Below are positions 53,347 to 63,006 of a DNA stretch of 64,000 bases, piece after piece. Origin of the DNA: Leptospira sp. WS4.C2 (GTDB lineage: Bacteria; Spirochaetota; Leptospiria; Leptospirales; Leptospiraceae); assembly GCF_040833985.1 (NCBI RefSeq), contig NZ_CP162140.1, positions 186,001 through 250,000 on the forward strand. Direction: 5' to 3'. The position numbers were made by a program, and so were the translations under genes. Each line of letters begins with the position of its first letter. Position 1 is the stretch's first letter. The notes beneath the pieces are model-generated. The model had not been told where the DNA came from, did not search any database, and was given only the letters and a program-made list of their open reading frames with translations.

Positions 53347-55101
53347 TTATTTAGATAATCCGTAATACTCCGTTTCTAAATGGAACATTCCGCCAAGTTC
53401 CCCTCCCAAAAAAAACAACGTCCCATCAGAAAATTTCACACCACTATGTTTTGATACACTATACTTTGCCATTCCCATATCGAAAAAACTGTTACTCTTC
53501 ATATAGTCAAGTTTTTCCATAGTCCGACTTGGTTCACTAGTATAGTATCTGTAAGCTCCGCCATAAAAGAGAATCCCACCATCCGGTAACTCAGATGCAA
53601 CACTCCACTCTCTACGAAATTTTGAGTTAGCAATCGTAGTTATTTGATTCCGAGTCCTATCAAATAACATTGTAGAGTTGTTTAAATTAGACAATTGAGC
53701 CCCGTAAATTAATACATTGCCATCAACTAACTTCATACATTTTAATGCACCTACTGGCACAGGCAATGTTGGACCCCAAGAAAAAGTCTCTGTGACCGGA
53801 TCATAAAACTCGGTGGTATCTTTCGGTGCAAATATGCCATCGGTTCCACCAATGATAAACACACGACCATCATCAAGTAATACAGAACAAGAAAATGATC
53901 TTGGTGTCATCATTCGATTTGTGATTTCAGTAAATGTTCCAGTTGCGGGGTCATACTGTTCTGCAGTATTCAAGGAAGTAAAAAGAACAGGTGTTGTCGG
54001 GGCAAAATCACGAATCCCACCAAGAATAATTACTTTTCCATTTTGCAATTTTACAATATTATGCAAATGCCTTGGCCCATTCATATTCCCAGTTGGTGTG
54101 AATGAAGTTGTTTCTGTATCAAATATATAACTAGTTGTTAACGCATACGCAGTAGCGGATTGAATTCCTCCCGTAATGAGAAGATTTTTTCCATCCAACA
54201 TTACAGCTCGTTCCCCGCGTAAACTCTCTGGAAGAGTTGGATTCGTTAGTACGAAACTAGAACTACCTCCTCGCAATATTTCAGCACTAGAAGTAGAACC
54301 GTAGATTGCAATGACATCTCCACTGGCATTTTGAAAAGCTTCAAATTCAGTTCGACCATGATTTAATTTTGGTCCTTGCACCAAACCAATAAATTGAACT
54401 GTCAGTGAATTAGAAACAATATTGGATGCGTTGTCTTTTGAATTTAAAAATTGTAAAGTAAGCGAACCTGGCCCATTTGAAGAAAAATTCGTTTCAAAAT
54501 ATACTCGATATGTAGTTTCATTAATCTTTTGAACGGACCTAAGGACAACCGAAGAGGCGAGAGATCCGCTTAACATTGGCGGACCAAAAATAGCTAATGG
54601 TTCGGAACTTGTAAAATCCCAGTATCTAGAGGAAAAGAATGTATAATCTGCTATTGGTATATAGTCAACAAGAGAAACTGTAGGGATTTTTGTATCAATA
54701 ATGATGGGTAGTTTGTCATTTGTTAAAGTTTCTCCCGAATTGGATACAACTCCTGATAGATTCAATTCATATCGACCGTCATCAGTAAGCGGATCAAATT
54801 TTACGAGAAGGCGGTCACTATCTATCTTAGAAAAATTAATATTCGAAAAGACAGTATGGTTAGCCTCTGCAAGATAACTTGAATCTGGATTCGCCAGTTC
54901 TCTGTTACACTGCAATAAGACCTGATCTACATTACCAAGGGACTTTTCATTTGAATTGGTTGTGCAACTAAACGGGCTTGAAGAAAAAAACGCACTCAGA
55001 AACAATCCGCTAGTCGATTTTTGATCATACAAATTCCCATATTCAGATGGGAACATACAGCCAATAAAAAAGAAAAACCAGAGGGAAATTAGTTTATTCA
55101 A
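53347..55101 (-). CDS. kelch-repeat lipoprotein, third of three
   Basis: A strong ribosome site (GGAGG) lies nine bases before the TTG at 55101, giving 584 residues. The signal ends with lipobox FFIGC. An Ig-like region at about 50-230 precedes kelch repeats (TAEQYDPATGTF, RVFIIGGTDG, LFFLGGELGG). The protein is probably an outer-membrane or periplasmic lipoprotein with a beta-propeller. The start overlaps the second kelch gene by eight bases. Confidence 0.78.
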   Translation of the reverse strand: MNKLISLWFFFFIGCMFPSEYGNLYDQKSTSGLFLSAFFSSSPFSCTTNSNEKSLGNVDQVLLQCNRELANPDSSYLAEANHTVFSNINFSKIDSDRLLVKFDPLTDDGRYELNLSGVVSNSGETLTNDKLPIIIDTKIPTVSLVDYIPIADYTFFSSRYWDFTSSEPLAIFGPPMLSGSLASSVVLRSVQKINETTYRVYFETNFSSNGPGSLTLQFLNSKDNASNIVSNSLTVQFIGLVQGPKLNHGRTEFEAFQNASGDVIAIYGSTSSAEILRGGSSSFVLTNPTLPESLRGERAVMLDGKNLLITGGIQSATAYALTTSYIFDTETTSFTPTGNMNGPRHLHNIVKLQNGKVIILGGIRDFAPTTPVLFTSLNTAEQYDPATGTFTEITNRMMTPRSFSCSVLLDDGRVFIIGGTDGIFAPKDTTEFYDPVTETFSWGPTLPVPVGALKCMKLVDGNVLIYGAQLSNLNNSTMLFDRTRNQITTIANSKFRREWSVASELPDGGILFYGGAYRYYTSEPSRTMEKLDYMKSNSFFDMGMAKYSVSKHSGVKFSDGTLFFLGGELGGMFHLETEYYGLSK

Positions 55102-56947
55102 AACTATACTCCTCCGTATTTCCAAGGATGTCGCCGATTCTGCCACCAAGGATCATTCCCCCACCTGTTGTGGTATAGCGGATATCACAACCTTCCCACC
55201 TTGCATTTAATGAGCGACTTGTCATGTAAAATCTGTTAATTGATTCCGACCAGGACTCAGTATCATGGATAGAGTCAAATGTGGAACCATTGACCGTACG
55301 ATATTCGAGACCCCCAGCAACAATCAGTTGGTCTTTACCATAAGGGAATACAAACGAAGAGCCCCACTCTCTTCCGAATAATAGGTTTTTATGGTCTCGA
55401 ATTGTATCTGTTACAGGATTGTAAATCTGAGCACGTAAAACCGGTTGGCTAATGTCAAAGCGAGAATTCACACCACCGAGAACTAATATTTCTCCGTTGT
55501 TTAAAACATGCGCGAAATGATTGAACCTTTTATAAAGTTTGGCTTGTGAGTTTGTTATTACTTTCGAATTTACATCATAAACTGCTATCGAATCTAAAGC
55601 ATATGCATTAAAATCATTAGGCATTGGACCAGTTACATCAGATCGTTCTCCTCCAAATATTACCACCTTACCCGATGAAGGTGAAAGCACTTGTGCCTGT
55701 TTTCCTCGCGAATCGGCCAAGTCTCCGATGGTTTCTACTGTCATTGTTGCAGAATCATTTGTAATATGAATCAATTCTACCATGGCAACAGATTGGAATG
55801 GCTTAAATGGACTAAGGCCACCAACAACCAAAACATCTCCATTTGGAAGAACAGTCATTTTATGTAATTGGCGAGGAGTAGTAAGTTGAGGTCCTTCCGT
55901 CCAGGTATTTGTTACTGGATCATAAACCTCAATGGAAGCCAAACTTCCATTAGACGGATTCCCAACTTTTCCACCGAACCCACCTGAAACTAAAAGCCTT
56001 CCGTCTTGAAGTTTTACTACATCAAATTCTTGTCTTCTGTAAACCATTTCGGGTGCTGGAACAAATTGTTTCGATACCGAATTATAGAATTCGCCATGAC
56101 TCAACGTCCCATTCCCATTGATCAAAACTTCTTTCTTAGCACGCCCTCCAAGAACAAGCCTTCGGCCATCGTCTAATTCAATGCCAACACATGATCTTCT
56201 CGCAACATTTAGATTGGGCCCACTTTTAAATGCGAAGACATTCACCGGAACCATAATGACTCCTTGAGAATTAGAAGCTTTGTCTTTTATATCCGAGAAA
56301 GAGATAGTTAATATACCGCCATTTGAATTGGGATTTCCAGCAAACAACAGACGTATGTTACGCGAAGAGACGATAATATCAGAAACAACTAAACTATTTT
56401 TGGCTGTCCCGGATAAAGTAACCTGAGATAAATCCCCATTCCATACAATCTCTTCATTTGAAACAATATCCAAAAATCCAGACTGTAATTCTGAAATATC
56501 AATTCCGTTTCCTGTTCGAAGTTCAAGGATTGGCGGTTGGGAATCAATTTCAAATTCAAAGTTCTCTGGATTGACCAAAAGAGACTCATTTAAATAATAA
56601 TCCTTCAAGTTAATACTGAATTTACCGCCTGTAACAGAAGGTTTCATACGAACTTCATATAAATATCGGCTTCGTGGAATCACCTGAGAAATCGGACTCA
56701 CTCCGGCCCCAGAAATTGGCAATCTTAGCCCTTCAGCTCTAACTGTAAAATCATGATTAGTTGATACATAAATTGTTCCCCCAGGCTGCACACGATTAGT
56801 AGAAAATTCCATCTTAACCACAGGCTCGGCACCTAACAAAAGCAATCCTATGTTTTTTGGGGAATTTGGATCAAATGGATTATCACCTGAAGCAATCTTG
56901 CAGGAAATAAAAATACAAGCCAGAAAAATGGATTTAATCTTTTCCAT
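55094..56947 (-). CDS. kelch-repeat lipoprotein, second of three
   Basis: The 617-residue protein has a signal with lipobox FISC (about C16), an Ig-like region of roughly 200 residues (DIVSNEEIVWNG, GGILTISFSDIKDKASNS), and then five or six kelch blades (LLVSGGFGGK, IEVYDPVTNTWTEGPQL, DVLVVGGLSP, KVVIFGGERSD, EILVLGGVNS). The propeller is likely a binding surface. The start overlaps the first kelch gene by 14 bases. Confidence 0.82.
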   Translation of the reverse strand: MEKIKSIFLACIFISCKIASGDNPFDPNSPKNIGLLLLGAEPVVKMEFSTNRVQPGGTIYVSTNHDFTVRAEGLRLPISGAGVSPISQVIPRSRYLYEVRMKPSVTGGKFSINLKDYYLNESLLVNPENFEFEIDSQPPILELRTGNGIDISELQSGFLDIVSNEEIVWNGDLSQVTLSGTAKNSLVVSDIIVSSRNIRLLFAGNPNSNGGILTISFSDIKDKASNSQGVIMVPVNVFAFKSGPNLNVARRSCVGIELDDGRRLVLGGRAKKEVLINGNGTLSHGEFYNSVSKQFVPAPEMVYRRQEFDVVKLQDGRLLVSGGFGGKVGNPSNGSLASIEVYDPVTNTWTEGPQLTTPRQLHKMTVLPNGDVLVVGGLSPFKPFQSVAMVELIHITNDSATMTVETIGDLADSRGKQAQVLSPSSGKVVIFGGERSDVTGPMPNDFNAYALDSIAVYDVNSKVITNSQAKLYKRFNHFAHVLNNGEILVLGGVNSRFDISQPVLRAQIYNPVTDTIRDHKNLLFGREWGSSFVFPYGKDQLIVAGGLEYRTVNGSTFDSIHDTESWSESINRFYMTSRSLNARWEGCDIRYTTTGGGMILGGRIGDILGNTEEYSFE

Positions 56948-58448
56948 ATAACTCCACTCTTGTATCCGCTAAAACGGAATCGCCAAAGATTACAATCCCT
57001 CTGCTAGTAGGAATAGCCGTGTGCTCTGACCGTGCATTCATCATTGTATCAACTACGAAATTCTTTTTTTCTATATCATCATACAATTCAAGAATCGCAG
57101 ATTTGTAATAGGTATCAACTCCCCCTGTATATAAAATTTGCGAATTGGAAAATGTAACGATAGAACTTCCATTTTTGATTCTACTCGTAAAACCATGGGT
57201 TTTAGTTACTGAATTCACTTCATTCCAAGATTCAATACTCCGTGAACCCACCCCAGCGCCCATGGTACCACCAACGATCAATCGATCTCCATTGGGCATC
57301 ACAAAACTTTTTACGTTTGATCTTGAAATGGGTAAAACAACGGGATGAGCATATAAAATTTTTGCATTTAAGTTTAGAATATTAACTGAATTTGAATACA
57401 CAGCAAAAGGATCGTTTCGATCTCTACCCCCAAAGAAAAGCACCCGTTGTTTCTCTGCATCATACTCAGCGTATTGATACAAAGTATTCATAGAAAAGTT
57501 CGCTCCCGAACCCAAAAATGTCGCTGTGCCGGCCTGAACGGATATATATTCATGATCATTAGAGATAGCAGTATGATCGTTTCCTACTTGGAATTGGCCT
57601 CCTGATACCAACAGATCCCCGTTGGACAAACATACCATCGTATGGCCGAACCTTCTCCTTTGCATCTGCATTGGAAGTTCCGTGACAGTCTGATTTGCCC
57701 AATCGATTTTATAAATTCGATCGTTAATTTGAGAAACTGCCGTTGGTGTACCTAGTATTGTTTTTCCACCAGATACATATACAACTCCATTTGGATCAGA
57801 ACAGATTGCCATACCCATCAAACTTTGATTAAGCGATGGGAGGAGAGTTGATGACCCAACCTCAGGATTGAAGATTTCAACTGTTGCTACAGTAGTTCCT
57901 GATATGGATACCCCTCCTACCAATAAAATTCTTCCATCTAACAAGGAAATAGTTGCGATCTGGCCCTTTGCTTCTGAAATCGAACCAATATAACGAGGGT
58001 AGGGAAATTTAAATTCAAGTTGTATTCCTGAAAACGAGTAGTTCTCCAAGGACTCAGGCCTTTGGATAAAAATAGAGATTGGATCTCTCCACTCTGACCT
58101 TGAGGACACAGAAAATAAAACACGAATCTTTGATTCTGAAAGTGAGAATACATCACGTAATACCAAATCATTTTTATAATTATCTGATATACTAAAATGC
58201 CTTTTTGTAAACTGGGCAGCTACTGGGACATTTAAATCCAAATCCAATATTTCTGTCTTCACAAAAGACGGATAATCATTCGGTTGGTATCTAGTTGAGA
58301 TTTGAATTTCGTTTTGAAATATTAGAGCTGACAAAACGGCTACGGAACTACCTGCAAGTGTCGTAGGGTCGAAAATGTTTTGCGAGTGATTCTGTATCTT
58401 ACATTGAAAGAGTATAAAGGTTAAGAATAGACTAATACTGCATCGCAT
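56934..58448 (-). CDS. kelch-repeat lipoprotein, first of three
   Basis: The 504-residue protein has a signal with lipobox LFQC (about C16), a shorter Ig-like region and kelch blades (RILLVGGVSISG, VEIFNPEVGSSTLL, DLLVSGGQFQVG, RVLFFGGRDRND, RLIVGGTMGAG). It is the shortest of the three paralogues. It starts 17 bases inside the end of the caspase-like gene, so the two are coupled. Confidence 0.82.
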   Translation of the reverse strand: MRCSISLFLTFILFQCKIQNHSQNIFDPTTLAGSSVAVLSALIFQNEIQISTRYQPNDYPSFVKTEILDLDLNVPVAAQFTKRHFSISDNYKNDLVLRDVFSLSESKIRVLFSVSSRSEWRDPISIFIQRPESLENYSFSGIQLEFKFPYPRYIGSISEAKGQIATISLLDGRILLVGGVSISGTTVATVEIFNPEVGSSTLLPSLNQSLMGMAICSDPNGVVYVSGGKTILGTPTAVSQINDRIYKIDWANQTVTELPMQMQRRRFGHTMVCLSNGDLLVSGGQFQVGNDHTAISNDHEYISVQAGTATFLGSGANFSMNTLYQYAEYDAEKQRVLFFGGRDRNDPFAVYSNSVNILNLNAKILYAHPVVLPISRSNVKSFVMPNGDRLIVGGTMGAGVGSRSIESWNEVNSVTKTHGFTSRIKNGSSIVTFSNSQILYTGGVDTYYKSAILELYDDIEKKNFVVDTMMNARSEHTAIPTSRGIVIFGDSVLADTRVELYGKD

Positions 58449-59736
58449 ATCCTAACTTCCCAATCCTGTCGATTCCCATATAACCCTGGTTTTCCCAATC
58501 AAACTCGAGCCAAACACCCGACTTTTCCTTAGGATTGGGTCCTAATAGATAAAAATCAAACACATTTGCCGACCAGAGAATCAGAAGTACCGTAAGGGCC
58601 TGAGATAAATTGGCTCGTGATGATTCCAACTTCTGCCTATGCGGTTCAATTAAATAATAATTTAGTGCGACTGTTTCAGCAATACGCGGATTTGGTGGAA
58701 TGCCAACCGCTGACTCATAGGCTGCTTTATCGTGTTTATACGCATTGTACTGATACCCGGCATAGAGAACTCCAAATGTAAAGATGGACATATAAAGTTT
58801 TCCTTTTTCTTCCTGGCCTCTAGCATATTGCCCCCATCCAGGGAATAAAAAAGAACGGAAGGCGTAGGTTGGATTGTAAGGATTGAATAAGGGAGCATCC
58901 GTAAGTGAAGTCTCAGGATTGACCGCGTAAGTTAGAATTGTGTCCTCGGACTTCTCCGCATATTCCTTGGTATAAGGCTTCTGTAATTTTTGGTTTGTCT
59001 TTGACCAGTCTCGTAAGGAAGTAATTACATAGTTGGACAATTCTGAATAAGAGACTTCGCCGTTATAGTTAGAGTCTGCTCTACCTTCCAACCCATAGAT
59101 CAAAAACTTAGTAAAAACTCCATAACCAGATTTTGGGTCTTCAAAACTAGAATAACCCACCTTAGTGGAATAAAAAACAGAAACAATCTCTGTTTCGCGA
59201 AACGTTGTGCCCTCTAGATATTTTCTGCCTTCTTCTCCTTTACCATCATCAGGATTTCGACAAGCATCAATGAAAAATACAACCCGCTTCAGTTTATGTT
59301 TCCTTGTCATTTCGAGAAGCTGCTCAACTGCAATTCCGGACTCAAACGGTTGCAAAGGGTTTGCATCTTCTGGGAGCAAATAGACCTTATCATTGTAATC
59401 AACTACTCCATGGCCGGAAAAGTAGAAAACAAACAAGTCATCTGGATTTGTTTCTTCTAACAAAGCTTCAAAATTAGATAAAATATTATACTTTGTTGGT
59501 GTTGAATTGGCCGAACCTTCTTGGACAAGCGTTTGGATTCGATTATAAGAACCATAACTAAATAAAATTTTAGTCATACCCAAAGCATCGCTTTTGGCAG
59601 TTTTTAAATCACCAAGATTCAGATCTTTATACTCGCTAACCCCAACTACAAATCCAAATCGTTTCGAACCAGGATCCGCAGCCAAAGTCAGAGGGCTAGC
59701 AAAGAATAAGAATATTAGAATTTTCGATTTCATCAA
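58432..59736 (-). CDS. exported caspase-fold protein with EF-hand-like loop and C-terminal membrane domain
   Basis: The 434-residue protein begins with a signal peptide (LIFLFFASPLTLAA). A peptidase C14 domain follows, with the catalytic pair H109 (FYFSGHGV) and C159 (FFIDACRN). At residues 221-232 is a canonical-looking EF-hand loop (DSNYNGEVSYSE). The C-terminal part has the FRSFLFPGWGQYARGQ pattern of DUF5683-like domains with about three membrane segments. The protein is thus a periplasm-facing, membrane-attached protease candidate, likely Ca2+-responsive. It is coupled to the chemoreceptor-like gene (two-base gap) and to the kelch genes. Confidence 0.85.
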   Translation of the reverse strand: MMKSKILIFLFFASPLTLAADPGSKRFGFVVGVSEYKDLNLGDLKTAKSDALGMTKILFSYGSYNRIQTLVQEGSANSTPTKYNILSNFEALLEETNPDDLFVFYFSGHGVVDYNDKVYLLPEDANPLQPFESGIAVEQLLEMTRKHKLKRVVFFIDACRNPDDGKGEEGRKYLEGTTFRETEIVSVFYSTKVGYSSFEDPKSGYGVFTKFLIYGLEGRADSNYNGEVSYSELSNYVITSLRDWSKTNQKLQKPYTKEYAEKSEDTILTYAVNPETSLTDAPLFNPYNPTYAFRSFLFPGWGQYARGQEEKGKLYMSIFTFGVLYAGYQYNAYKHDKAAYESAVGIPPNPRIAETVALNYYLIEPHRQKLESSRANLSQALTVLLILWSANVFDFYLLGPNPKEKSGVWLEFDWENQGYMGIDRIGKLGYAMQY

Positions 59737-59738
59737 TA

Positions 59739-61322
59739 CTATTGTTCAGCTGCTAAATCTGCGGCTTGTTTTTCCAAACTTAAAGTATTCTCACCAACTT
59801 TTCTAGCATTAATAACAACTTCTCTGTTTATTTCATCCATTTTTTGAACTACAGCGACCATTTGGTCCTTATCTCGATTTAAAACTTTTGATTCTTGATC
59901 CAGTTCTCTTGAAATCGATTCGATCAAATCTAAGGACTCTAATACTTCATTATTGATATCTTTTTGAGAATTGATTTTGTTCGTTGCCGTTTTTATGACT
60001 TCACTTAAAAGCTCATACTTTGATTGAAGTGCTTCTGTTTGTTTTAAAGAAACGGACGCAAGTTCTGTTCCTTCTTGAATGAACCGATTAGAAGTTGTTA
60101 TGATTTTTTTGATTTTAGTTGCATTTTCATTCGAATTTTCAGCTAATTTTGCAACCTCTTGTGCCACAACTGCAAATCCTCGACCATGTTCCCCGGCCCT
60201 TGCTGCTTCGATTGAGGCATTAAGAGCCAACAAATTCGTTCGGTCTGCAATTTCTGCCATAATATCATTCACTTCACTCACTTCTTTTTGTGATTCATTG
60301 ACGGATCGCAGCCTTTCTTCTAAATTCTTAACTGTTCCAGATAATACATTACTTCTATCTTGAAAATCACTCATATTGGAATTCAAATCTTCCACAACCG
60401 TTCCTATTTCAGAAATACTCAGTTTAAGTGTATCTGATTTGTGGTTTAACAAAGTGATTTGATTGTGTTGTTTTCCAATATTGTCTACGGAAGATTGAAT
60501 GCTTTCCGAAAAGGATGAAACAAACTCAGTCAATTCATGAATGGATCTGTCTTGTGATTCAATTTGAAAATTGAAATCTGTTGTGATTTCGCGGATCGAT
60601 TTTAAAGTTTTAAATAACTCAGATCCAACCTGTACCAAATTGCGATTTAAATTGTCCGCCGTGGTCCTTTCCATTTCTGCAATTTTTTGTCGATCTTCCG
60701 ACTCGTTTTTGATTTCATTTAATAAATTTAAGACTGCAGATGTTAAATACCCAAAACAAATTAAAAACAGTATTTTAAATACTTCATTAGAGATACCAAC
60801 TGTACTCTTTTGGCTTTGGAATCCTTCCACCTCTTTAAACTCAACTCCTTGCCCATAACCAATGACAGAAATCAGTACCAAACAAAAAGCTGAATAGTAG
60901 GTACTCATTAGCAGAGTTCGTTTGGAAAATAAAAAAGCAGAATAAACTACATAAAAATAATACAACACATAGAGAGTGGGTGATTTAATTAAGTCCGCAG
61001 CAACCCCACTACCACCCATTAGGCCGGAAGCAGTGACCGCGAATAGAACCGTTATGTCCAAAATGATGAGTGCCTTAGGAAAAAATGGATGTAATTTTTC
61101 CTTTTTGAATAGATAAGCCTGAAGACCACCATACAAAAACATACAAGTAATCCCCACGAGATAACTCGTAGTTTGTAATGTGGTTGAGGTTTTATAAGAA
61201 CCGAGGGTTGCGATGATATAGAATCCCGCCAAAAGGAACCTGACCCGATTTACATACACAGGGCCCAATTCTACCCAGTTTTTTTTGGTTTTTATTGATT
61301 CTAAACTAGTTCTCGTCGACAT
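59739..61322 (-). CDS. methyl-accepting-chemotaxis-type receptor with six-helix N-terminus
   Basis: The 527-residue protein has about six membrane helices in residues 25-205, with no large periplasmic domain and no evident HAMP domain. A coiled coil and a typical MCP signalling tip follow ([20 protein letters not shown] near residue 365, then [19 protein letters not shown]). It could signal to CheA/CheW or act locally. It heads the leftward caspase-kelch operon and diverges from the pirin gene. Confidence 0.88.
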   Translation of the reverse strand: MSTRTSLESIKTKKNWVELGPVYVNRVRFLLAGFYIIATLGSYKTSTTLQTTSYLVGITCMFLYGGLQAYLFKKEKLHPFFPKALIILDITVLFAVTASGLMGGSGVAADLIKSPTLYVLYYFYVVYSAFLFSKRTLLMSTYYSAFCLVLISVIGYGQGVEFKEVEGFQSQKSTVGISNEVFKILFLICFGYLTSAVLNLLNEIKNESEDRQKIAEMERTTADNLNRNLVQVGSELFKTLKSIREITTDFNFQIESQDRSIHELTEFVSSFSESIQSSVDNIGKQHNQITLLNHKSDTLKLSISEIGTVVEDLNSNMSDFQDRSNVLSGTVKNLEERLRSVNESQKEVSEVNDIMAEIADRTNLLALNASIEAARAGEHGRGFAVVAQEVAKLAENSNENATKIKKIITTSNRFIQEGTELASVSLKQTEALQSKYELLSEVIKTATNKINSQKDINNEVLESLDLIESISRELDQESKVLNRDKDQMVAVVQKMDEINREVVINARKVGENTLSLEKQAADLAAEQ

Positions 61323-61394
61323 AGGATGATGATCGGGAAAGGAAAGTGAAAGGGAAGTGATTTTCTTTTTTTACCCTCTGAAAACAAAACTCTG

Positions 61395-61423
61395 TTGACA
61401 AATATTAGTTCAATATCAAACTA
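61395..61423 (+). promoter_or_regulatory. promoter region of the pirin gene with an inverted repeat
   Basis: A consensus TTGACA lies at 61395-61400. An 18-base imperfect palindrome, TAGTTCAATATCAAACTA (61406-61423), follows at the spacer and likely -10 position. Seven of nine base pairs match. The ATG is at 61430 with no ribosome site. A repressor binding here would block the promoter. Confidence 0.45.
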
Positions 61424-61429
61424 TTCGAT

Positions 61430-62167
61430 ATGGAAACATTAAAACCCAACAACAATTCCTTAGAAAGAAAACTTCATCCAGCTTCTGAACGCGGACATGT
61501 CAATTTCGGATGGTTGGACAGTCACCATTCCTTTAGTTTCGGTCATTGGTACCATCCCGAAAAAACAAACTTCGGAGCACTTCGCGTTTTAAACGATGAC
61601 ATTGTCGAACCAAGTATGGGTTTTGGAACACACCCTCACCAGAATATGGAAATTATTTCTATCCCACTTTTTGGAGAGTTGGCCCATAAAGATAGTACAG
61701 GTACGAATGGAATCATTCGCACGGGAGATGTACAAATTATGTCTGCTGGTTCAGGAATTATGCACTCGGAGTTCAACCACAGCAGTGAAAAGAAAGTGAA
61801 TTTTTTGCAAATATGGATCCTTCCGAAAGTAGCAGGCATTGAACCAAGATATGCTCAAAAAACTTTTTCGGAGGCAGGAAGGGTAAACCGTTTCCAAACC
61901 GTAGTTTCTCCGATTGATGAAGAGGCGGTTTGGATCAACCAAGATGCCTACTTTTCTTTGGCAACTTTAAATCCAGGAAAAGAGCTTTCTTATCAAGTCC
62001 ATGCGCCAGGCCAAGGAATCTTTACTTTTCTCATCAGTGGGAAACTGAAAGTGGAAGATATCCTCTTGGAACGCAGAGATGCCGTTGGTCTTTTGGGACA
62101 AGATACATATAAGTTTCAAGCAGAGGTGAAATCCGAACTTCTCGTGATTGAAGTGCCGATGAAATAA
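61430..62167 (+). CDS. pirin-family protein (YhaK-like)
   Basis: The 245-residue bicupin has the pirin N-terminal motif: HPHQNMEIISIPLFGEL with metal-binding histidines, and IMSAGSGIMHSEFN. YhaK/pirin proteins bind iron and have been linked to quercetinase activity and redox sensing; the role here is unclear. No ribosome site is visible and the start is close to the predicted transcript start. A hairpin terminator follows. Confidence 0.88.
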   Translation: METLKPNNNSLERKLHPASERGHVNFGWLDSHHSFSFGHWYHPEKTNFGALRVLNDDIVEPSMGFGTHPHQNMEIISIPLFGELAHKDSTGTNGIIRTGDVQIMSAGSGIMHSEFNHSSEKKVNFLQIWILPKVAGIEPRYAQKTFSEAGRVNRFQTVVSPIDEEAVWINQDAYFSLATLNPGKELSYQVHAPGQGIFTFLISGKLKVEDILLERRDAVGLLGQDTYKFQAEVKSELLVIEVPMK

Positions 62168-62176
62168 AAACTTTCC

Positions 62177-62216
62177 AGAAGAGCCTATTGGCAACAGTCG
62201 GTTCTTCTACTTTTCC
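62177..62216 (+). terminator. intrinsic terminator of the pirin gene
   Basis: AGAAGAGCC (62177-62185) pairs with GGTTCTTCT (62200-62208) over nine pairs including one wobble, followed by ACTTTTCCC. It begins ten bases after the pirin stop. Confidence 0.5.
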
Positions 62217-62316
62217 CATTTATACGAATTATTTTTCGTGAATATCTGTTCACATTAGTCTAATTTGGTAAATGTAAGATTTTCCCACACGAATGGAAAA
62301 TCGAAGGAGAACACAA

Positions 62317-62997
62317 ATGAAAAGTTACAGGTGGATTTTATGCTTTGTTCTTTTTACACTTTCTTCAAATGCCTTTGCGGAAAGTAACACCGGCGTTCCG
62401 ATACAAGAAGCCTTACAAAAGTTAATCGATGGAAACATTAGATTCACAAAAGGGAAAGTAAATCGACCAAACCAGTCTTTAGAAAGGATCCGAGAGGTTT
62501 CAAAAAATCAAACTCCGTTTGCTACAATTGTCGGATGTTCCGATTCTAGAGTCCCAAACGAAATCATTTTCGACCAAGGAGTAGGTGATTTGTTTATCGT
62601 AAGGACAGCAGGCCAAGTGTCCACCTATGCATCCTGGGGATCCATAGAATTTTCTGTCGCTGTACTTGGTGTGAACTTAGTTGTAGTTCTCGGTCATTCC
62701 AACTGCGGGGCAGTCAACGCGGCATGTAAAGCAAATGATGTACCTGGTCACATCATAACCCTGACCAATGCAATTAAACCAGCTGCTGAAAAAACAAAAC
62801 ATCTAGAAGGTGATTGGTTAGAAAATGCCGTAAAAGCAAATGTTGCCTTACAAGTTTCTTCTCTTAGAAAACTAGATCCCATTCTCTCCAAACGATACAA
62901 CAATGGCCAACTTCACATTGTTGGCGCAGTTTATGATTTGGAAACAGGGAAAGTAAATTTTCTCTCAGAAGATTACATCACTTCCATTACAAAGTAG
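62317..62997 (+). CDS. exported beta-class carbonic anhydrase
   Basis: From the ATG at 62317 (AAGGAGA upstream) the product is 226 residues with a signal peptide (ending SSNAFAES), so it is probably periplasmic. The zinc ligands are in GCSDSRVP and GHSNCGAV, the beta-carbonic-anhydrase signature. It interconverts CO2 and bicarbonate. The gene is nine bases before a bicarbonate transporter, suggesting the enzyme feeds it. Confidence 0.92.
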   Translation: MKSYRWILCFVLFTLSSNAFAESNTGVPIQEALQKLIDGNIRFTKGKVNRPNQSLERIREVSKNQTPFATIVGCSDSRVPNEIIFDQGVGDLFIVRTAGQVSTYASWGSIEFSVAVLGVNLVVVLGHSNCGAVNAACKANDVPGHIITLTNAIKPAAEKTKHLEGDWLENAVKANVALQVSSLRKLDPILSKRYNNGQLHIVGAVYDLETGKVNFLSEDYITSITK

Positions 62998-63006
62998 GAA
63001 TCCAAG

